Shown here: positions 35,408 through 44,281 of the stretch, piece after piece
Position numbering within the stretch: the first letter of the stretch is position 1
Layout of the letters: every line of letters starts with the position of its first letter
Source of the DNA: Gramella sp. AN32
GTDB taxonomy: Bacteria; Bacteroidota; Bacteroidia; Flavobacteriales; Flavobacteriaceae
Assembly (NCBI RefSeq): GCF_023718305.1
Contig: NZ_QEYO01000020.1
Span: 1-64,000, forward strand
Direction: 5' to 3'
DNA length: 64,000 nucleotides
Notes under the pieces: generated by a model
Database searches by the model: none
What the model was told of the DNA's origin: nothing
The model's input: the letters and a program-made list of their open reading frames with translations, nothing else
Translations under genes and position numbers: made by a program

Positions 35408-36541
35408 ATGAAAAAGATCCAAATGGTTGATCTAAAAGGTCAATATGAAGGAATCAAAGATCAAATTAATAATTCTTTTAACGAAATTTTTGAAACTACA
35501 GCCTTTATCAACGGGACTGAAGTACAGCAATTTCAAAAGGAACTGGAAGAATATCTTGGGGTAAAACATGTGATTCCCTGTGCCAATGGAACCGATGCTT
35601 TACAAATCGCCATGATGGGACTTGGCTTAAAGCTAGGTGATGAGGTAATCACTGCCGATTTCACCTTTGCGGCGACCGTGGAGGTTATTGCTTTGCTGCA
35701 ACTAACTCCGGTTCTGGTTGATGTAGATCCCAGGACTTTTAATATCGATACTGAAGCAATCAAACAGGCAATTACCCCAAAAACCAAAGCCATAGTACCC
35801 GTGCATTTATTTGGGCAGGTTGCCAATATGGATGCGATTATGGCAATTGCCCAAGAACATAATTTATATGTGATCGAAGATAATGCGCAGGCTATCGGAG
35901 CAAATTATCACTCTGAACATAGAACTTTAAAGGCTGGAGCAATAGGGCATGTAGGCGCAACCTCATTTTTCCCGTCCAAGAATTTAGGGGCATATGGGGA
36001 TGGGGGAGCTCTATTTACTAATGACGATGAACTTGCACATACCATAAGAGGAATTGTGAATCATGGGATGTATGAACGCTATCATCACGATGTTGTGGGT
36101 GTGAATTCAAGATTGGATAGTTTTCAGGCAGCAGTCTTAAGGGCGAAGTTACCCAGACTGGATATGTATAATGAGGCCAGGAAAAAATCGGCTTTAAAAT
36201 ATGATGAAGCTTTTAGAGGTATTGAAGGCATTGAAATTCCCTATCGGGGAGGAGATTATGACACGCATGTTTTTCATCAATACACCTTAAAGATTAAAGA
36301 TGGAAAAAGGGACGCCCTGGCCAAACATTTACAACAAGAGCAGATTCCTTTTGGAGTTTATTATCCAATCCCTCTGCATTTACAAAAGGCTTATGTAGAC
36401 GATCGTTATCTCGAAAAAGACTTTACTGTGACCAACAAATTGGTTAAGGAGGTGCTTTCGCTACCAATGCATACCGAGCTTGAAGACGATCAGATCGAGT
36501 ATATAACTTCTACTATTATCAGCTTCTTAAAAAATAACTAG
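35408..36541 (+). CDS. DegT/DnrJ/EryC1/StrS-family sugar aminotransferase
   Basis: 377 residues. PLP-enzyme landmarks: ANGTDALQIAM (cofactor phosphate), DNAQAIGA, and the Schiff-base Lys in FFPSKNLGAYGDGGAL (about residue 196), followed by VNHGMYERYHHDVVGVNSRLD. This closely resembles WbpE/WlbC-type enzymes that aminate UDP-3-keto sugars, so a role in surface polysaccharide or lipid A sugar synthesis is likely; its divergence from the Kdo transferase supports envelope work. The next gene begins at the base after its stop. Confidence 0.9.
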   Translation: MKKIQMVDLKGQYEGIKDQINNSFNEIFETTAFINGTEVQQFQKELEEYLGVKHVIPCANGTDALQIAMMGLGLKLGDEVITADFTFAATVEVIALLQLTPVLVDVDPRTFNIDTEAIKQAITPKTKAIVPVHLFGQVANMDAIMAIAQEHNLYVIEDNAQAIGANYHSEHRTLKAGAIGHVGATSFFPSKNLGAYGDGGALFTNDDELAHTIRGIVNHGMYERYHHDVVGVNSRLDSFQAAVLRAKLPRLDMYNEARKKSALKYDEAFRGIEGIEIPYRGGDYDTHVFHQYTLKIKDGKRDALAKHLQQEQIPFGVYYPIPLHLQKAYVDDRYLEKDFTVTNKLVKEVLSLPMHTELEDDQIEYITSTIISFLKNN

Positions 36542-37825
36542 ATGAAAAACATCACTGTATTAGTTCTCGTTCTTCTGAATATCAATTTCATGACTGCCCA
36601 GGATCTCTATCTCCATGCGGGGAAGATGGTAGATACCAAATCTGGAAAAATTTTAGGAAATTCCACCATTATTATTTCAGGAAATAAAATAAAGTCGGTT
36701 GAAAAAGGATTTACCAGGCCTGCTTCGGAAAATGACTCAATTATCGATTTAAAAAATAGTACGGTTTTGCCCGGACTTATCGATATGCACGTGCATTTGG
36801 AAAGTGAGACCAGCGCTACGGAATATATGAATGAATTCATAGAAAATGAAGCTGATGTAGCTTTTAAATCTTTGGGATTTGCTAAAAAAACCCTGATGGC
36901 CGGTTTTACAACTGTACGTGATCTGGGAGGGTCCGGAGTGAATATTTCCCTGAGAAATGCCATCAATAAAGGCAGGGTTGAGGGCCCGCGAATTTTTACG
37001 GCAGGTAAATCTTTGGCCACTACCGGCGGTCATGCCGATCCTACAAACGGAAGAAGCAGGGAATTAATGGGCGACCCGGGACCAAAAGAAGGTGTGGTAA
37101 ATAATGTTGCTGACGCTAAAAAAGCGGTGCGGCAACGTTATAAAAATGGAGCCGATCTTATTAAAATAACCGCTACCGGAGGCGTTTTAAGTGTGGCTAA
37201 AAGCGGAACCAATCCCCAGTTTACTGAAGAAGAAATTAAAGCGATCGTAGATGTGGCTAAGGATTATGGATTTCATGTGGCTGCCCACGCTCACGGCGAT
37301 GAAGGTATGCAAAGAGCGGTTAGGGCTGGAGTTAAGACTATTGAACACGGGACTTTAATGAGCGAAGCGACGATGGACCTGATGAAAGAAAAGAATGCCT
37401 ATCTGGTTCCAACCATTACTGCTGGTAAAGAGGTGACTGAATTGGCCGAGATCGAAAATTATTTTCCTGAGATTGTGGTTCCAAAAGCAAAGGCAATAGG
37501 ACCTCAAATTCAGGGAACTTTTGCAAAAGCTTATAAAAGAGGAGTTGGGATTGCTTTTGGTACAGATGCCGGAGTTTTTCATCATGGCGAGAATGCAAGA
37601 GAATTTGTGTATATGGTGGAAGCAGGAATGCCGGCTATGGCAGCAATACAATCGGCGACAACCACCAATGCTGAAATCTTAGGGATGCAGGATCAAATTG
37701 GGCAAATCAGAGAAGGGTTTTTAGCAGATATCATCGCAGTACCCGGAGATCCATCCGAAGATATTTCCCCACTTAAAGCTGTTAGCTTTGTCATGAAAGA
37801 TGGAATGATTTATAAAAGCAAATAA
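36542..37825 (+). CDS. Secreted amidohydrolase (imidazolonepropionase-like)
   Basis: 427 residues. Signal peptide MKNITVLVLVLLNINFMTAQ. Metal ligands are visible in order: His-x-His (LIDMHVHLE), a Lys in LIKITATGG likely to be carboxylated, His in HVAAHAHGD and IEHG, and Asp in FGTDAGVFHHG. It belongs to the amidohydrolase branch that includes Xaa-Pro and other dipeptidases and aryl-amidases; substrate unknown. Directly abuts the DegT gene, so it is co-transcribed, although the functional link is unclear. Confidence 0.9.
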   Translation: MKNITVLVLVLLNINFMTAQDLYLHAGKMVDTKSGKILGNSTIIISGNKIKSVEKGFTRPASENDSIIDLKNSTVLPGLIDMHVHLESETSATEYMNEFIENEADVAFKSLGFAKKTLMAGFTTVRDLGGSGVNISLRNAINKGRVEGPRIFTAGKSLATTGGHADPTNGRSRELMGDPGPKEGVVNNVADAKKAVRQRYKNGADLIKITATGGVLSVAKSGTNPQFTEEEIKAIVDVAKDYGFHVAAHAHGDEGMQRAVRAGVKTIEHGTLMSEATMDLMKEKNAYLVPTITAGKEVTELAEIENYFPEIVVPKAKAIGPQIQGTFAKAYKRGVGIAFGTDAGVFHHGENAREFVYMVEAGMPAMAAIQSATTTNAEILGMQDQIGQIREGFLADIIAVPGDPSEDISPLKAVSFVMKDGMIYKSK

Positions 37826-37833
37826 TGGAAACT

Positions 37834-37862
37834 AAAAAGCCGGATTTTAATCCGGCTTTTTA
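37834..37862. terminator. Bidirectional terminator between amidohydrolase and fabD
   Basis: AAAAGCCGGA pairs perfectly with TCCGGCTTTT around TTTTAA, between convergent genes. Confidence 0.9.
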
Positions 37863-37880
37863 GTTGAGTTATCGTATGCT

Positions 37881-38762
37881 TTATAATTCTGCTGAAGCTG
37901 TTTCCATACTTCGATCTATTTTTTTAACAAGACCCTGCAATACTTTTCCCGGGCCAACTTCAATAAAAGTGGAAGCTCCATCTTTTATCATATTTTGCAC
38001 GGATTGTGTCCATTTTACGGGTGCGGTTAATTGAAATATCAAATTCTTTTTAATTTCATCAGGATTTGTGATCGCTGTGGTACTAACATTTTGATAAATG
38101 GGACACATTGGAGTATTAAAGGTGGTATTTTCAATAGCTTCGGCCAGTTCTTTTCTTGCCGGTTCCATTAAAGGAGAATGAAATGCGCCTCCTACGGGCA
38201 AAACCATTGCCCTTCTTGCTCCACGTTCTTTCAAATTTTCACAGGCCTTTTCAATAGCATCTACAGATCCTGAAATTACCAGTTGTCCCGGGCAGTTATA
38301 ATTTGCCGCAACTACAATCCCATCTATAGCTGCGCAGACAGATTCAACCATTTCATCTTCCAGGCCAAGCACTGCTGCCATGGTCGAAGGTTCCAGCTCG
38401 CAGGCATGCTGCATGGCTATCGCCCTTTTGGATACTAAAGTTAAACCTTCGGAAAAACTCAGGGTTTTATTGGCTACCAATGCTGAAAATTCTCCCAGGG
38501 AATGACCGGCAACCATATCTGGTTTAAAATTGTCCCCCAAAACTTTACTTAAAATTACTGAATGTAAAAAAATAGCCGGTTGGGTAACTTTTGTTTGTTT
38601 AAGGTCTTCCACAGAACCTTCAAACATGATGTCGGTAATTGAAAAGCCTAAAATTTTATTCGCCTGTTTAAAAAGTTCCTGGGCTTCAGAAGATTTTTCG
38701 TAGAGATCTAATCCCATCCCGGAAAACTGGGCTCCCTGGCCGGGAAAAACATATGCCTTCAT
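37881..38762 (-). CDS. fabD: Malonyl-CoA:ACP transacylase
   Basis: 293 residues. FPGQGAQFSGMG at the N-terminus, nucleophile Ser in GHSLGEFSALVA, the Arg site (LVSKRAIAMQHA), VAANYNCPGQLVISG and the catalytic His in GGAFHSPLM. It loads malonyl units onto ACP for fatty acid synthesis. It stands alone here rather than in a fab cluster, which is common in Flavobacteriia. Confidence 0.96.
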   Translation of the reverse strand: MKAYVFPGQGAQFSGMGLDLYEKSSEAQELFKQANKILGFSITDIMFEGSVEDLKQTKVTQPAIFLHSVILSKVLGDNFKPDMVAGHSLGEFSALVANKTLSFSEGLTLVSKRAIAMQHACELEPSTMAAVLGLEDEMVESVCAAIDGIVVAANYNCPGQLVISGSVDAIEKACENLKERGARRAMVLPVGGAFHSPLMEPARKELAEAIENTTFNTPMCPIYQNVSTTAITNPDEIKKNLIFQLTAPVKWTQSVQNMIKDGASTFIEVGPGKVLQGLVKKIDRSMETASAEL

Positions 38763-38792
38763 AAAAAGTGTTTATGAGGGCTAAATTAGGGA

Positions 38793-38838
38793 TAAAAAAA
38801 AAGACCTCATAACAAAATAAGCTGTTACGAGGTCTTTT
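38793..38838 (-). terminator. Minus-strand terminator downstream of the PNPOx-like gene
   Basis: A 16-base stem (38799-38814 with 38823-38838, one mismatch) containing GACCTC/GAGGTC is followed on the minus strand by a long T run. Confidence 0.8.
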
Positions 38839-38915
38839 CCGACAAATACAGTCTTTAATTTAAATAACTCACTAATATTTTCACTTTCCGCCAGACTGCT
38901 GTAAGGTTTAGATTT

Positions 38916-38957
38916 ACCTCCCCTCCGGGGAGGTCAGAATTGCATTTTGCAATTCTG
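38916..38957. repeat. Double-hairpin REP-like element
   Basis: ACCTCCCC-TCC-GGGGAGGT (38916-38934) is followed at once by CAGAATTGC-ATTTT-GCAATTCTG (38935-38957), both perfect stems, then GGTGGGGTTTT up to the stop codon of the PNPOx-like gene at 38971. GC-rich and unlike its surroundings. It resembles the mobile intergenic repeats of flavobacteria, but only this copy is in view. Confidence 0.6.
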
Positions 38958-38968
38958 GGTGGGGTTTT

Positions 38969-39469
38969 CTAGGTATCTAATTTTCCCTGAACTCCAACAT
39001 CCTGTTTCTTACCACTAACCGCGGCAACCCCCATTTTGAAAATAGTCACCATTTTATTGTATTTATTGTCCCAATAATACGATTCACTTGGAATTACTTT
39101 AATCGCTGTAATTGTTGGGTCATTTTCTCCATCGAACCATGCATCATCAACCTTGGAATATAATTCTTTAATCACCTCCCGATTTGTCTCGATATATGCT
39201 TCTCCATAAACGCTTAAAAATTCCATATCGGAGGTGTCGCTATAAAGCAATTGCACTCTCTTATCTTTTTCGATGTTTTGATTGTGTTCACTGGTGTCTT
39301 TACTTAAAAACCAGATGGCTCCATGATCATCTACCTGTTTTGTAGACATGGGAATTGCATGTAAAGGCGTCGCATCTAAATTGGTGACCAACATGCAAAA
39401 GTCGATATCTTTTGCCAGTTCAGTGATTTTTTCCCTTGCTTCTTTATCATATAAATTCTTCGTACTCAT
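38969..39469 (-). CDS. Pyridoxamine 5'-phosphate oxidase-like flavin protein (general stress family)
   Basis: 166 residues with the split-barrel pattern of general stress protein 26: CMLVTNLDATPLHAIPMS, AIWFLSKDTSEHNQNIEKD, VQLLYSD, YGEAYIETNREVIKELY and the late ESYYWDNKYNKMVTIFKM. Members bind FMN or F420; the true PNPOx C-terminal dimerisation motif is missing, so a biosynthetic role in vitamin B6 is unlikely. Followed by the REP-like element and a terminator. Confidence 0.85.
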   Translation of the reverse strand: MSTKNLYDKEAREKITELAKDIDFCMLVTNLDATPLHAIPMSTKQVDDHGAIWFLSKDTSEHNQNIEKDKRVQLLYSDTSDMEFLSVYGEAYIETNREVIKELYSKVDDAWFDGENDPTITAIKVIPSESYYWDNKYNKMVTIFKMGVAAVSGKKQDVGVQGKLDT

Positions 39470-39564
39470 AGTTTTTTAGTTTGACATGAAGATACTTTAG
39501 AAGCTAAAGGAATTGAGCCAAGGATTTATTAAAAATGAGAACATTCCTGTTAAGAATTGTAAAA

Positions 39565-40422
39565 TCAGGAATATTTTTGAAGTATTTGAATCACCTGCCT
39601 TTTGTAGCCCTCACCAAAAAGATTAAAGTGCACCAGAAGATAATATAATTGCCAAAAATCCAGGCGATCTTTCCAACCGGGCTGGAGCGGAAAATAATTT
39701 TCATATTCACTAAAAAGTCCTTCAGTAAAGCCGCCGAATAATTTCATCATTCCAAGATCCATTTCCCTTGGAGCAAATGCCGTAGCGGGATCGATCAAAC
39801 AAGCCTGTCCTTTTTCAGAAACCAGATAATTGCCATTCCAAAGATCTCCATGTATGAGTGATGATTTTTCCTGCGGAATTTCATTTCTACAGTTTTTATA
39901 GAAAGCTGAAGAAATTGGCAAATGATAGCCTCGATCCTGGGCCATTTTTATTTGTGGCTCCAGGCGCATTTCAATATAGAAATCGGCTGCGGAATCTTTT
40001 TTATCATTGTACTGCGGAAGGCTGCCAATATAATTGTCACTATCAAAACCGAAATATTCCCGCGTATTTTTATGAAGTTCTGCGAGTTTCCTTCCAAAAT
40101 CTTTCCAGAAATTCCCGGAAGGCTTTCCGGTAGGAATATATTCCAGAAGTAAATAACTTTCAGTCCCTATTTCCCCACAGGAAATTGGTTGCGGAATGTT
40201 GAAAATTTCAGGCTTTCTTAGAGCTTCCAATCCGGTTTTTTCAGCCTGGAACATTCCCGGAAATTTTTTGCGATCATTCAGTTTTACCACAAATTTTTCC
40301 GAAGTTGTTTCAATAAGATACACCGCATTAATGTCGCCACCACTTAGAGTTTTATAATGCTTCAGCTCTAAATTATTTTCTTCAGCAATAAGGGAAAGGG
40401 TATTTTGCTTACTTCCGCTCAT
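39565..40422 (-). CDS. Fructosamine kinase family protein
   Basis: 285 residues. Kinase-like fold: FVVKLNDRKKFPGMFQAE with the ATP-binding Lys, LLLEYIP hinge, catalytic loop SSLIHGDLWNGNYL and LIDPATAFAPREMDLGMMKLFGGF. Bacterial fructosamine kinases phosphorylate ribulosamines/fructosamines on glycated proteins, which then decompose (deglycation repair). Its start overlaps the folA stop by 14 bases, so it is translated with folA. Confidence 0.88.
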   Translation of the reverse strand: MSGSKQNTLSLIAEENNLELKHYKTLSGGDINAVYLIETTSEKFVVKLNDRKKFPGMFQAEKTGLEALRKPEIFNIPQPISCGEIGTESYLLLEYIPTGKPSGNFWKDFGRKLAELHKNTREYFGFDSDNYIGSLPQYNDKKDSAADFYIEMRLEPQIKMAQDRGYHLPISSAFYKNCRNEIPQEKSSLIHGDLWNGNYLVSEKGQACLIDPATAFAPREMDLGMMKLFGGFTEGLFSEYENYFPLQPGWKDRLDFWQLYYLLVHFNLFGEGYKRQVIQILQKYS

Positions 40423-40891
40423 AGGTTAAATACGTGAAAGCGTATTTGTGTTTTTCATCGCAGGGGTGAAATTGTTCATCTTTTAATTCCCACCTGGTTT
40501 CATCGATCTCGGGAAAATAAGCATCGGCTTCAAAAGTACCGTGTACGCGGGTTAATTCGATACGATCAGCTTCACTTATTCCCATTTTATAGATTTCACC
40601 GCCACCAATGATAAATGGCTGTGTATCCAGTTTTGAAACCCGAATTGCTTCCTCCATAGAATGCACAATAATCGCACCTTCAGCTGTATACTCTTTTTTT
40701 CGGGTAATTACTACATGCTTCCTATTGGGTAAAAGTTTCGGAAAAGACTCAAAAGTTTTTCTACCCATGATAATATAATGTCCTGAGGTAAGCCTTTTAA
40801 ACCTTTTGAAATCATCTGGCAGATGCCAAACAAGTTCATTGTCCTTTCCTAGGGCATTATTTTCAGCCGCAGCTGCAATCATCGTAAGCAT
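40409..40891 (-). CDS. folA: Dihydrofolate reductase
   Basis: 160 residues. MLTMIAAAAENNALGKDNEL, WHLPDDFKRFKRLTSGHYII with the catalytic Asp, MGRKTFESFP and FIIGGGEIYK are the standard DHFR landmarks. It regenerates tetrahydrofolate, needed because this genome uses ThyA (encoded 5 kb downstream). One base separates it from the 2TM gene upstream. Confidence 0.95.
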   Translation of the reverse strand: MLTMIAAAAENNALGKDNELVWHLPDDFKRFKRLTSGHYIIMGRKTFESFPKLLPNRKHVVITRKKEYTAEGAIIVHSMEEAIRVSKLDTQPFIIGGGEIYKMGISEADRIELTRVHGTFEADAYFPEIDETRWELKDEQFHPCDEKHKYAFTYLTYERK

Positions 40892-40892
40892 A

Positions 40893-41357
40893 CTAACTGT
40901 TTATAGGATAATCTGGATTTTCAGGCTTGATATTCCCGGAAGAGGGTAGTTCCTCATTTCTTCTGGCCGTTTCCCGGCGCGGTAAAGGATAGTCTTTTTC
41001 TACCTGCATTTTTAACTCGGCTATTCTTTCTTTTTGTTTTTTTACGAGTTTAGCTACCTGTTTCGCTTCCCAGTCTTTTCCCATCAAACTGTTTACAATA
41101 AGTGTATTGAAAAAATGGATTAGAAAAAGCAGCGTCCAGAGAAGGACCGCCCAAACGAACCAGTTATAGCCTAAAGGTTTGAAATCTTCCTGATAACCGA
41201 TGACCACATTTAAAACTATAAGAAAAACGGCACCAATCAGGAAAATAACAAAATGCTGAAATAGTCTCTTTTTCTGGGCTGCCCTTTTGCGGGCGTTCTC
41301 ATAAAGTTCCCGTTGTTCGTAATCTACTGAGGCAGGATTTTTCTTTTTAGAAAACAT
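40893..41357 (-). CDS. 2TM-domain membrane protein
   Basis: 154 residues. A cationic N-terminus (YENARKRAAQKKRLFQHFVI) leads into two hydrophobic helices (IFLIGAVFLIVLNVVIGY and WFVWAVLLWTLLFLIHFF), then KDWEAKQVAKLVKKQKERI, a basic helix. This is the 2TM module found in Bacteroidota, sometimes with histidine kinases of the LytS type. No catalytic domain here. Function unknown; first gene of the folA/fructosamine kinase operon. Confidence 0.85.
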   Translation of the reverse strand: MFSKKKNPASVDYEQRELYENARKRAAQKKRLFQHFVIFLIGAVFLIVLNVVIGYQEDFKPLGYNWFVWAVLLWTLLFLIHFFNTLIVNSLMGKDWEAKQVAKLVKKQKERIAELKMQVEKDYPLPRRETARRNEELPSSGNIKPENPDYPINS

Positions 41358-41419
41358 AATAAGAATTACATTAGTGTAAAATCAAATTTACAGTTTAATA
41401 AAAGAACTCCCTAAAGCTT

Positions 41420-42496
41420 ATGGATAATTTAAGAAAAGGCTTTCCTGTACTGGAACAATACATCTATTTGAACACGGCAGCTTCCGGTTTGCTGCCGGAA
41501 AAAGTTTGGGAATTTCGCCAGGGACATGATATGGATTTCCTCATCCAGGGAAGTATTTTAAAAGAAAAGCAGGGAGAATTACTGGCCAAAGTTAGGGAAG
41601 CCGTAGGCCGCTTTTTTCATTGCGAACCAAACCGGGTAGCGTTGGTGCCCAATTTTTCTTATGGTTTTAATAGTTTTTTGGAAAGTGTCCCGGCAGATTC
41701 AAAGTTTCTTTTGCTTAAAGATGAATATCCTTCCATAAACTGGCCCGTTAATTCCCGTAATTTTGAAACTGTTTTTGCTGAAATCAATGAAACGCTGGAG
41801 GCAAATATTATTGAAAAACTTCAGGCTGAAAAACCCGATTATTTCTGCTTCAGCATAGTTAATTACATACACGGCATAAAACTTGGCTTTGATTTTCTAA
41901 AGAAATTAAAAGCAGATTTTCCTGAAGTAAGTTTAATCGCTGATGGCACCCAATTTTGTGGCACGGAAGATTTCAACTTTGACGAATCCAGAATCGATGT
42001 TCTCATTAGCAGCGCATACAAATGGATGAATGCGGGATATGGAAATGGATTTATGCTCTTTAATCATGAAATACAGAAAAAAATTTCGCCAAAACATTTA
42101 GGCTTTGGCTCTTTACAGGGGAAATATAAGACTCATGAAGGCAACTTTATTGGCAAATTTGAGCCGGGACATCAGGATACGCTAAATTATGGAAGCTTGA
42201 AAATCGCCATCGAACTTATAGAAAAAATTGGAATTTCATCTATTCAGCAACAAATTGGGCATTTAAAAAACTTGGCCCGAAAAAGATTTATGAAAGCTGA
42301 AATTATTGAAAAGTGGATGGGAGAACGTGAAGATTTTTCTTCAATTTTTAATATTAAGGGAGATGAGAAACTATTTAAAAAATTGCGCGAAAATGATATT
42401 ATTGTTTCCCAAAGAGGGAATGGTTTGCGCGTAAGTATGCATTATTTTAATTCTGAAAAGGACTTAAACAGGTTATTTTCAGTATTAGGGATTTGA
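41420..42496 (+). CDS. Class V aminotransferase-like PLP enzyme
   Basis: 358 residues. YIYLNTAASGLLPEKVWEF, PNFSYGFNSFL, ADGTQFCGT with the PLP Asp, and the Schiff-base Lys in SSAYKWMNAGYGNGFML (about residue 201). Class V covers desulfurases, kynureninases and C-S lyases including EgtE; the catalytic Cys loop of IscS/SufS is not seen, so it is not a housekeeping desulfurase. The reaction cannot be fixed from sequence. It sits near, but divergent from, the ergothioneine genes. Confidence 0.85.
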   Translation: MDNLRKGFPVLEQYIYLNTAASGLLPEKVWEFRQGHDMDFLIQGSILKEKQGELLAKVREAVGRFFHCEPNRVALVPNFSYGFNSFLESVPADSKFLLLKDEYPSINWPVNSRNFETVFAEINETLEANIIEKLQAEKPDYFCFSIVNYIHGIKLGFDFLKKLKADFPEVSLIADGTQFCGTEDFNFDESRIDVLISSAYKWMNAGYGNGFMLFNHEIQKKISPKHLGFGSLQGKYKTHEGNFIGKFEPGHQDTLNYGSLKIAIELIEKIGISSIQQQIGHLKNLARKRFMKAEIIEKWMGEREDFSSIFNIKGDEKLFKKLRENDIIVSQRGNGLRVSMHYFNSEKDLNRLFSVLGI

Positions 42497-42688
42497 TTTT
42501 GTAATGTTTTACCCTGAAAGATTTGTAAATTATTCGCTGAAAATCGTTTTCGTATTTTCATTTTTCTTATTAATTAACCAAAAAAATTCCAGATTCGGAA
42601 AAGTGTATTTAAGTAGCTCATTTTTATTGGTTTATAATTGATTATTGATTTTATTTGGGGTAGTTTTTAGAATTTAAAAATAGAAATT

Positions 42689-42979
42689 ATGCCAATTACA
42701 AAACAATATTTAAAGTCAAAACCAGAATGTAAGGTTACGTTTAGTTTTCCTGCAAAAGAAGCTTCAGAGGTAGAAGTTTCAGGAGAATTTAATGAATGGG
42801 ATTTTATGAAACTTAAAAAGCAAAAGAATGGTATTTTTAAAGGTCAGGTAAATTTACCTGTGGAAAAAGAATATCAGTTTAAATATAAAGTAGACGGGGA
42901 GTGGCAAAATGATCCGGCCGCAGACAAATATCTGTGGAATGATTTTGCAGCTTCAGAGAACAGCGTTGTGGTTGTTTAA
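42689..42979 (+). CDS. Small CBM48/AMPK-type glycogen-binding protein
   Basis: 96 residues, essentially one domain: CKVTFSFPAKEASEVEVSGE then FNEWDFMKLKKQKNGIFKG, YQFKYKVDGEWQNDPAADKY. The Trp and Lys positions match the isoamylase/AMPK-beta early-set carbohydrate-binding domain. No signal peptide, so cytoplasmic. It may bind glycogen or starch-like glucans and target a partner. The 192-base gap upstream shows nothing else clear. Confidence 0.85.
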   Translation: MPITKQYLKSKPECKVTFSFPAKEASEVEVSGEFNEWDFMKLKKQKNGIFKGQVNLPVEKEYQFKYKVDGEWQNDPAADKYLWNDFAASENSVVVV

Positions 42980-42987
42980 TATTTAAA

Positions 42988-43022
42988 ACAGGTCACCGGA
43001 TTCGTTTATTCGGTGACTTTTA
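42988..43022. terminator. Terminator of the CBM48-like gene
   Basis: GGTCACCG and CGGTGAC pair around a 12-base loop, followed by TTTT. It overlaps the last codons of the convergent DUF427 gene, whose stop is at 43006. Confidence 0.55.
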
Positions 43023-43287
43023 TGCCTTTCCAAAAAGCTACATAATTTTCAATAGGTTTGGCTGCATGACTTGCCTGTGGATAATACCAGGCTGCGTTTT
43101 CATTCAATTTATCACCAACCTTTACATTGTAATAAGAAGCTACGCCCTTCCAGGGACATCGGGTTTCGTGCCCACTTTCCTGAAAGTACTTTTTATTTAT
43201 ATCGTTCATGGGGAAATAGTGGTTATTTTCCACAATTTTCGTGGTGTCACTTTCAGCTATAATTTTTCCGTTCCAGATCGCCTTCAT
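43006..43287 (-). CDS. DUF427 protein, third gene of the ergothioneine operon
   Basis: 93 residues from MKAIWNGKIIAESDTTKIVE; the longer open frame upstream lies inside egtD and is not used. YFPMNDINKKYFQESGHETR and CPWKGVASYYNVKVGD, then AAWYYPQASHAAKPIENYVA are the DUF427 signatures. The family is a small beta-rich fold of unknown function. It begins 10 bases after the egtD stop on the same strand, so it is very probably co-transcribed with egtB and egtD, which suggests a role linked to thiol or histidine-betaine metabolism. Confidence 0.9.
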   Translation of the reverse strand: MKAIWNGKIIAESDTTKIVENNHYFPMNDINKKYFQESGHETRCPWKGVASYYNVKVGDKLNENAAWYYPQASHAAKPIENYVAFWKGIKVTE

Positions 43288-43297
43288 AAACTCAATT

Positions 43298-44272
43298 TTA
43301 ATTTGTCTTCCTCTTAAATATATAATTTTTAAAAGTATTTTCCTCGTCGGTAAATTGATCGGTAATTTCCAGACCTGCTTCATCTGCCAGCCAGGAAACG
43401 ATCGCATCATCATATTTTTGTGAAATTTCCGTATGAATGCTTTCCCAGGCATCAAAATTCACCTGAAGACCCAGCTTGTTAATATTTACTTTTTGGGCCT
43501 TCTTGCTCACTAAAAAACTTTTAGCCGTTCCTGTTTCAGGATTATAAGTTTCCCAATGCATAAAAGCATCGAGGTCAAACTCTCCGTCTAATTCGGTATT
43601 GATCCGGTTTAAAAGATTTTTGTTGAAAGCTTCGGTGATTCCTGAAGGATCGTTGTATGCGTTTAAAATTTTCTCAGGATTTTTTTTCTGGTCAAACCCC
43701 ATGAACAACATATCTTCCTCACTCATGGCGTGGCCAATATTTTCAAGAAATTCAATCGCTTCTTCATGATGAAGGTTCCCAATATTGCTTCCCAGTACCA
43801 CGATTACTTTCTTTCTGGACTTGTATTCGGTTAACTTTTCCAGCGTGGCGAAATAGGTTCCCTGCTGGACTTTAACTTCAACTGCAGGGATTTCTTTGGT
43901 AAGGGATTCTTCAAGCCCCTCTAAAACATTATGACTGATATCTATGGGTAAATAAGCAAATTTTGCTTTGTCTTTTAGTAATTGTTTCAGAAGGATTTTC
44001 GTTTTTTTCCCGTCACCTGCGCCTAATTCTATAAGGTCAAAACCATCAGATGAACTAAATGCTTCTGAAATTGCTTCAGAATTTTCCTTTAAGATATTAA
44101 ATTCACTGCGGGTCAAATAATACTCCGGCATTTCCATGATCTGCTGAAAAAGTTCATCACCCTTTTTATCGTAAATATATCTGGAATATAAAAACTTCGG
44201 AAAAGCATTTAGTCCTTTAAAAGTATCTTCAGCAAAAGCTGATTCAAAAGTTGTTTCAGTTGTATTTTTCAT
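43298..44272 (-). CDS. egtD: L-histidine N-alpha-methyltransferase EgtD
   Basis: 324 residues. LPKFLYSRYIYDKKGDELF-like start (FPKFLYSRYIYDKKGDELF), YYLTRSEFNIL, SAM motif LIELGAGDGKKTKILL, YLPIDISHNVLEGL, GSNIGNLHHEEA and MGFDQKKNPEKILNAYND match EgtD. It trimethylates histidine to hercynine using three SAM. It starts nine bases after the egtB stop. Because EgtD homologues also occur alone, the pairing with egtB makes the pathway call firm. Confidence 0.93.
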   Translation of the reverse strand: MKNTTETTFESAFAEDTFKGLNAFPKFLYSRYIYDKKGDELFQQIMEMPEYYLTRSEFNILKENSEAISEAFSSSDGFDLIELGAGDGKKTKILLKQLLKDKAKFAYLPIDISHNVLEGLEESLTKEIPAVEVKVQQGTYFATLEKLTEYKSRKKVIVVLGSNIGNLHHEEAIEFLENIGHAMSEEDMLFMGFDQKKNPEKILNAYNDPSGITEAFNKNLLNRINTELDGEFDLDAFMHWETYNPETGTAKSFLVSKKAQKVNINKLGLQVNFDAWESIHTEISQKYDDAIVSWLADEAGLEITDQFTDEENTFKNYIFKRKTN

Positions 44273-44281
44273 TCATTTAAA

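Noticed and set aside
38911..38971. CRISPR-like repeat
   Set aside because: Two different hairpins once each, no regular spacers and no cas genes.
41420..42496. Firm assignment as EgtE
   Set aside because: Family and vicinity allow it, but the gene is on the opposite strand, about 0.8 kb from the operon, and the reaction cannot be read from the sequence.
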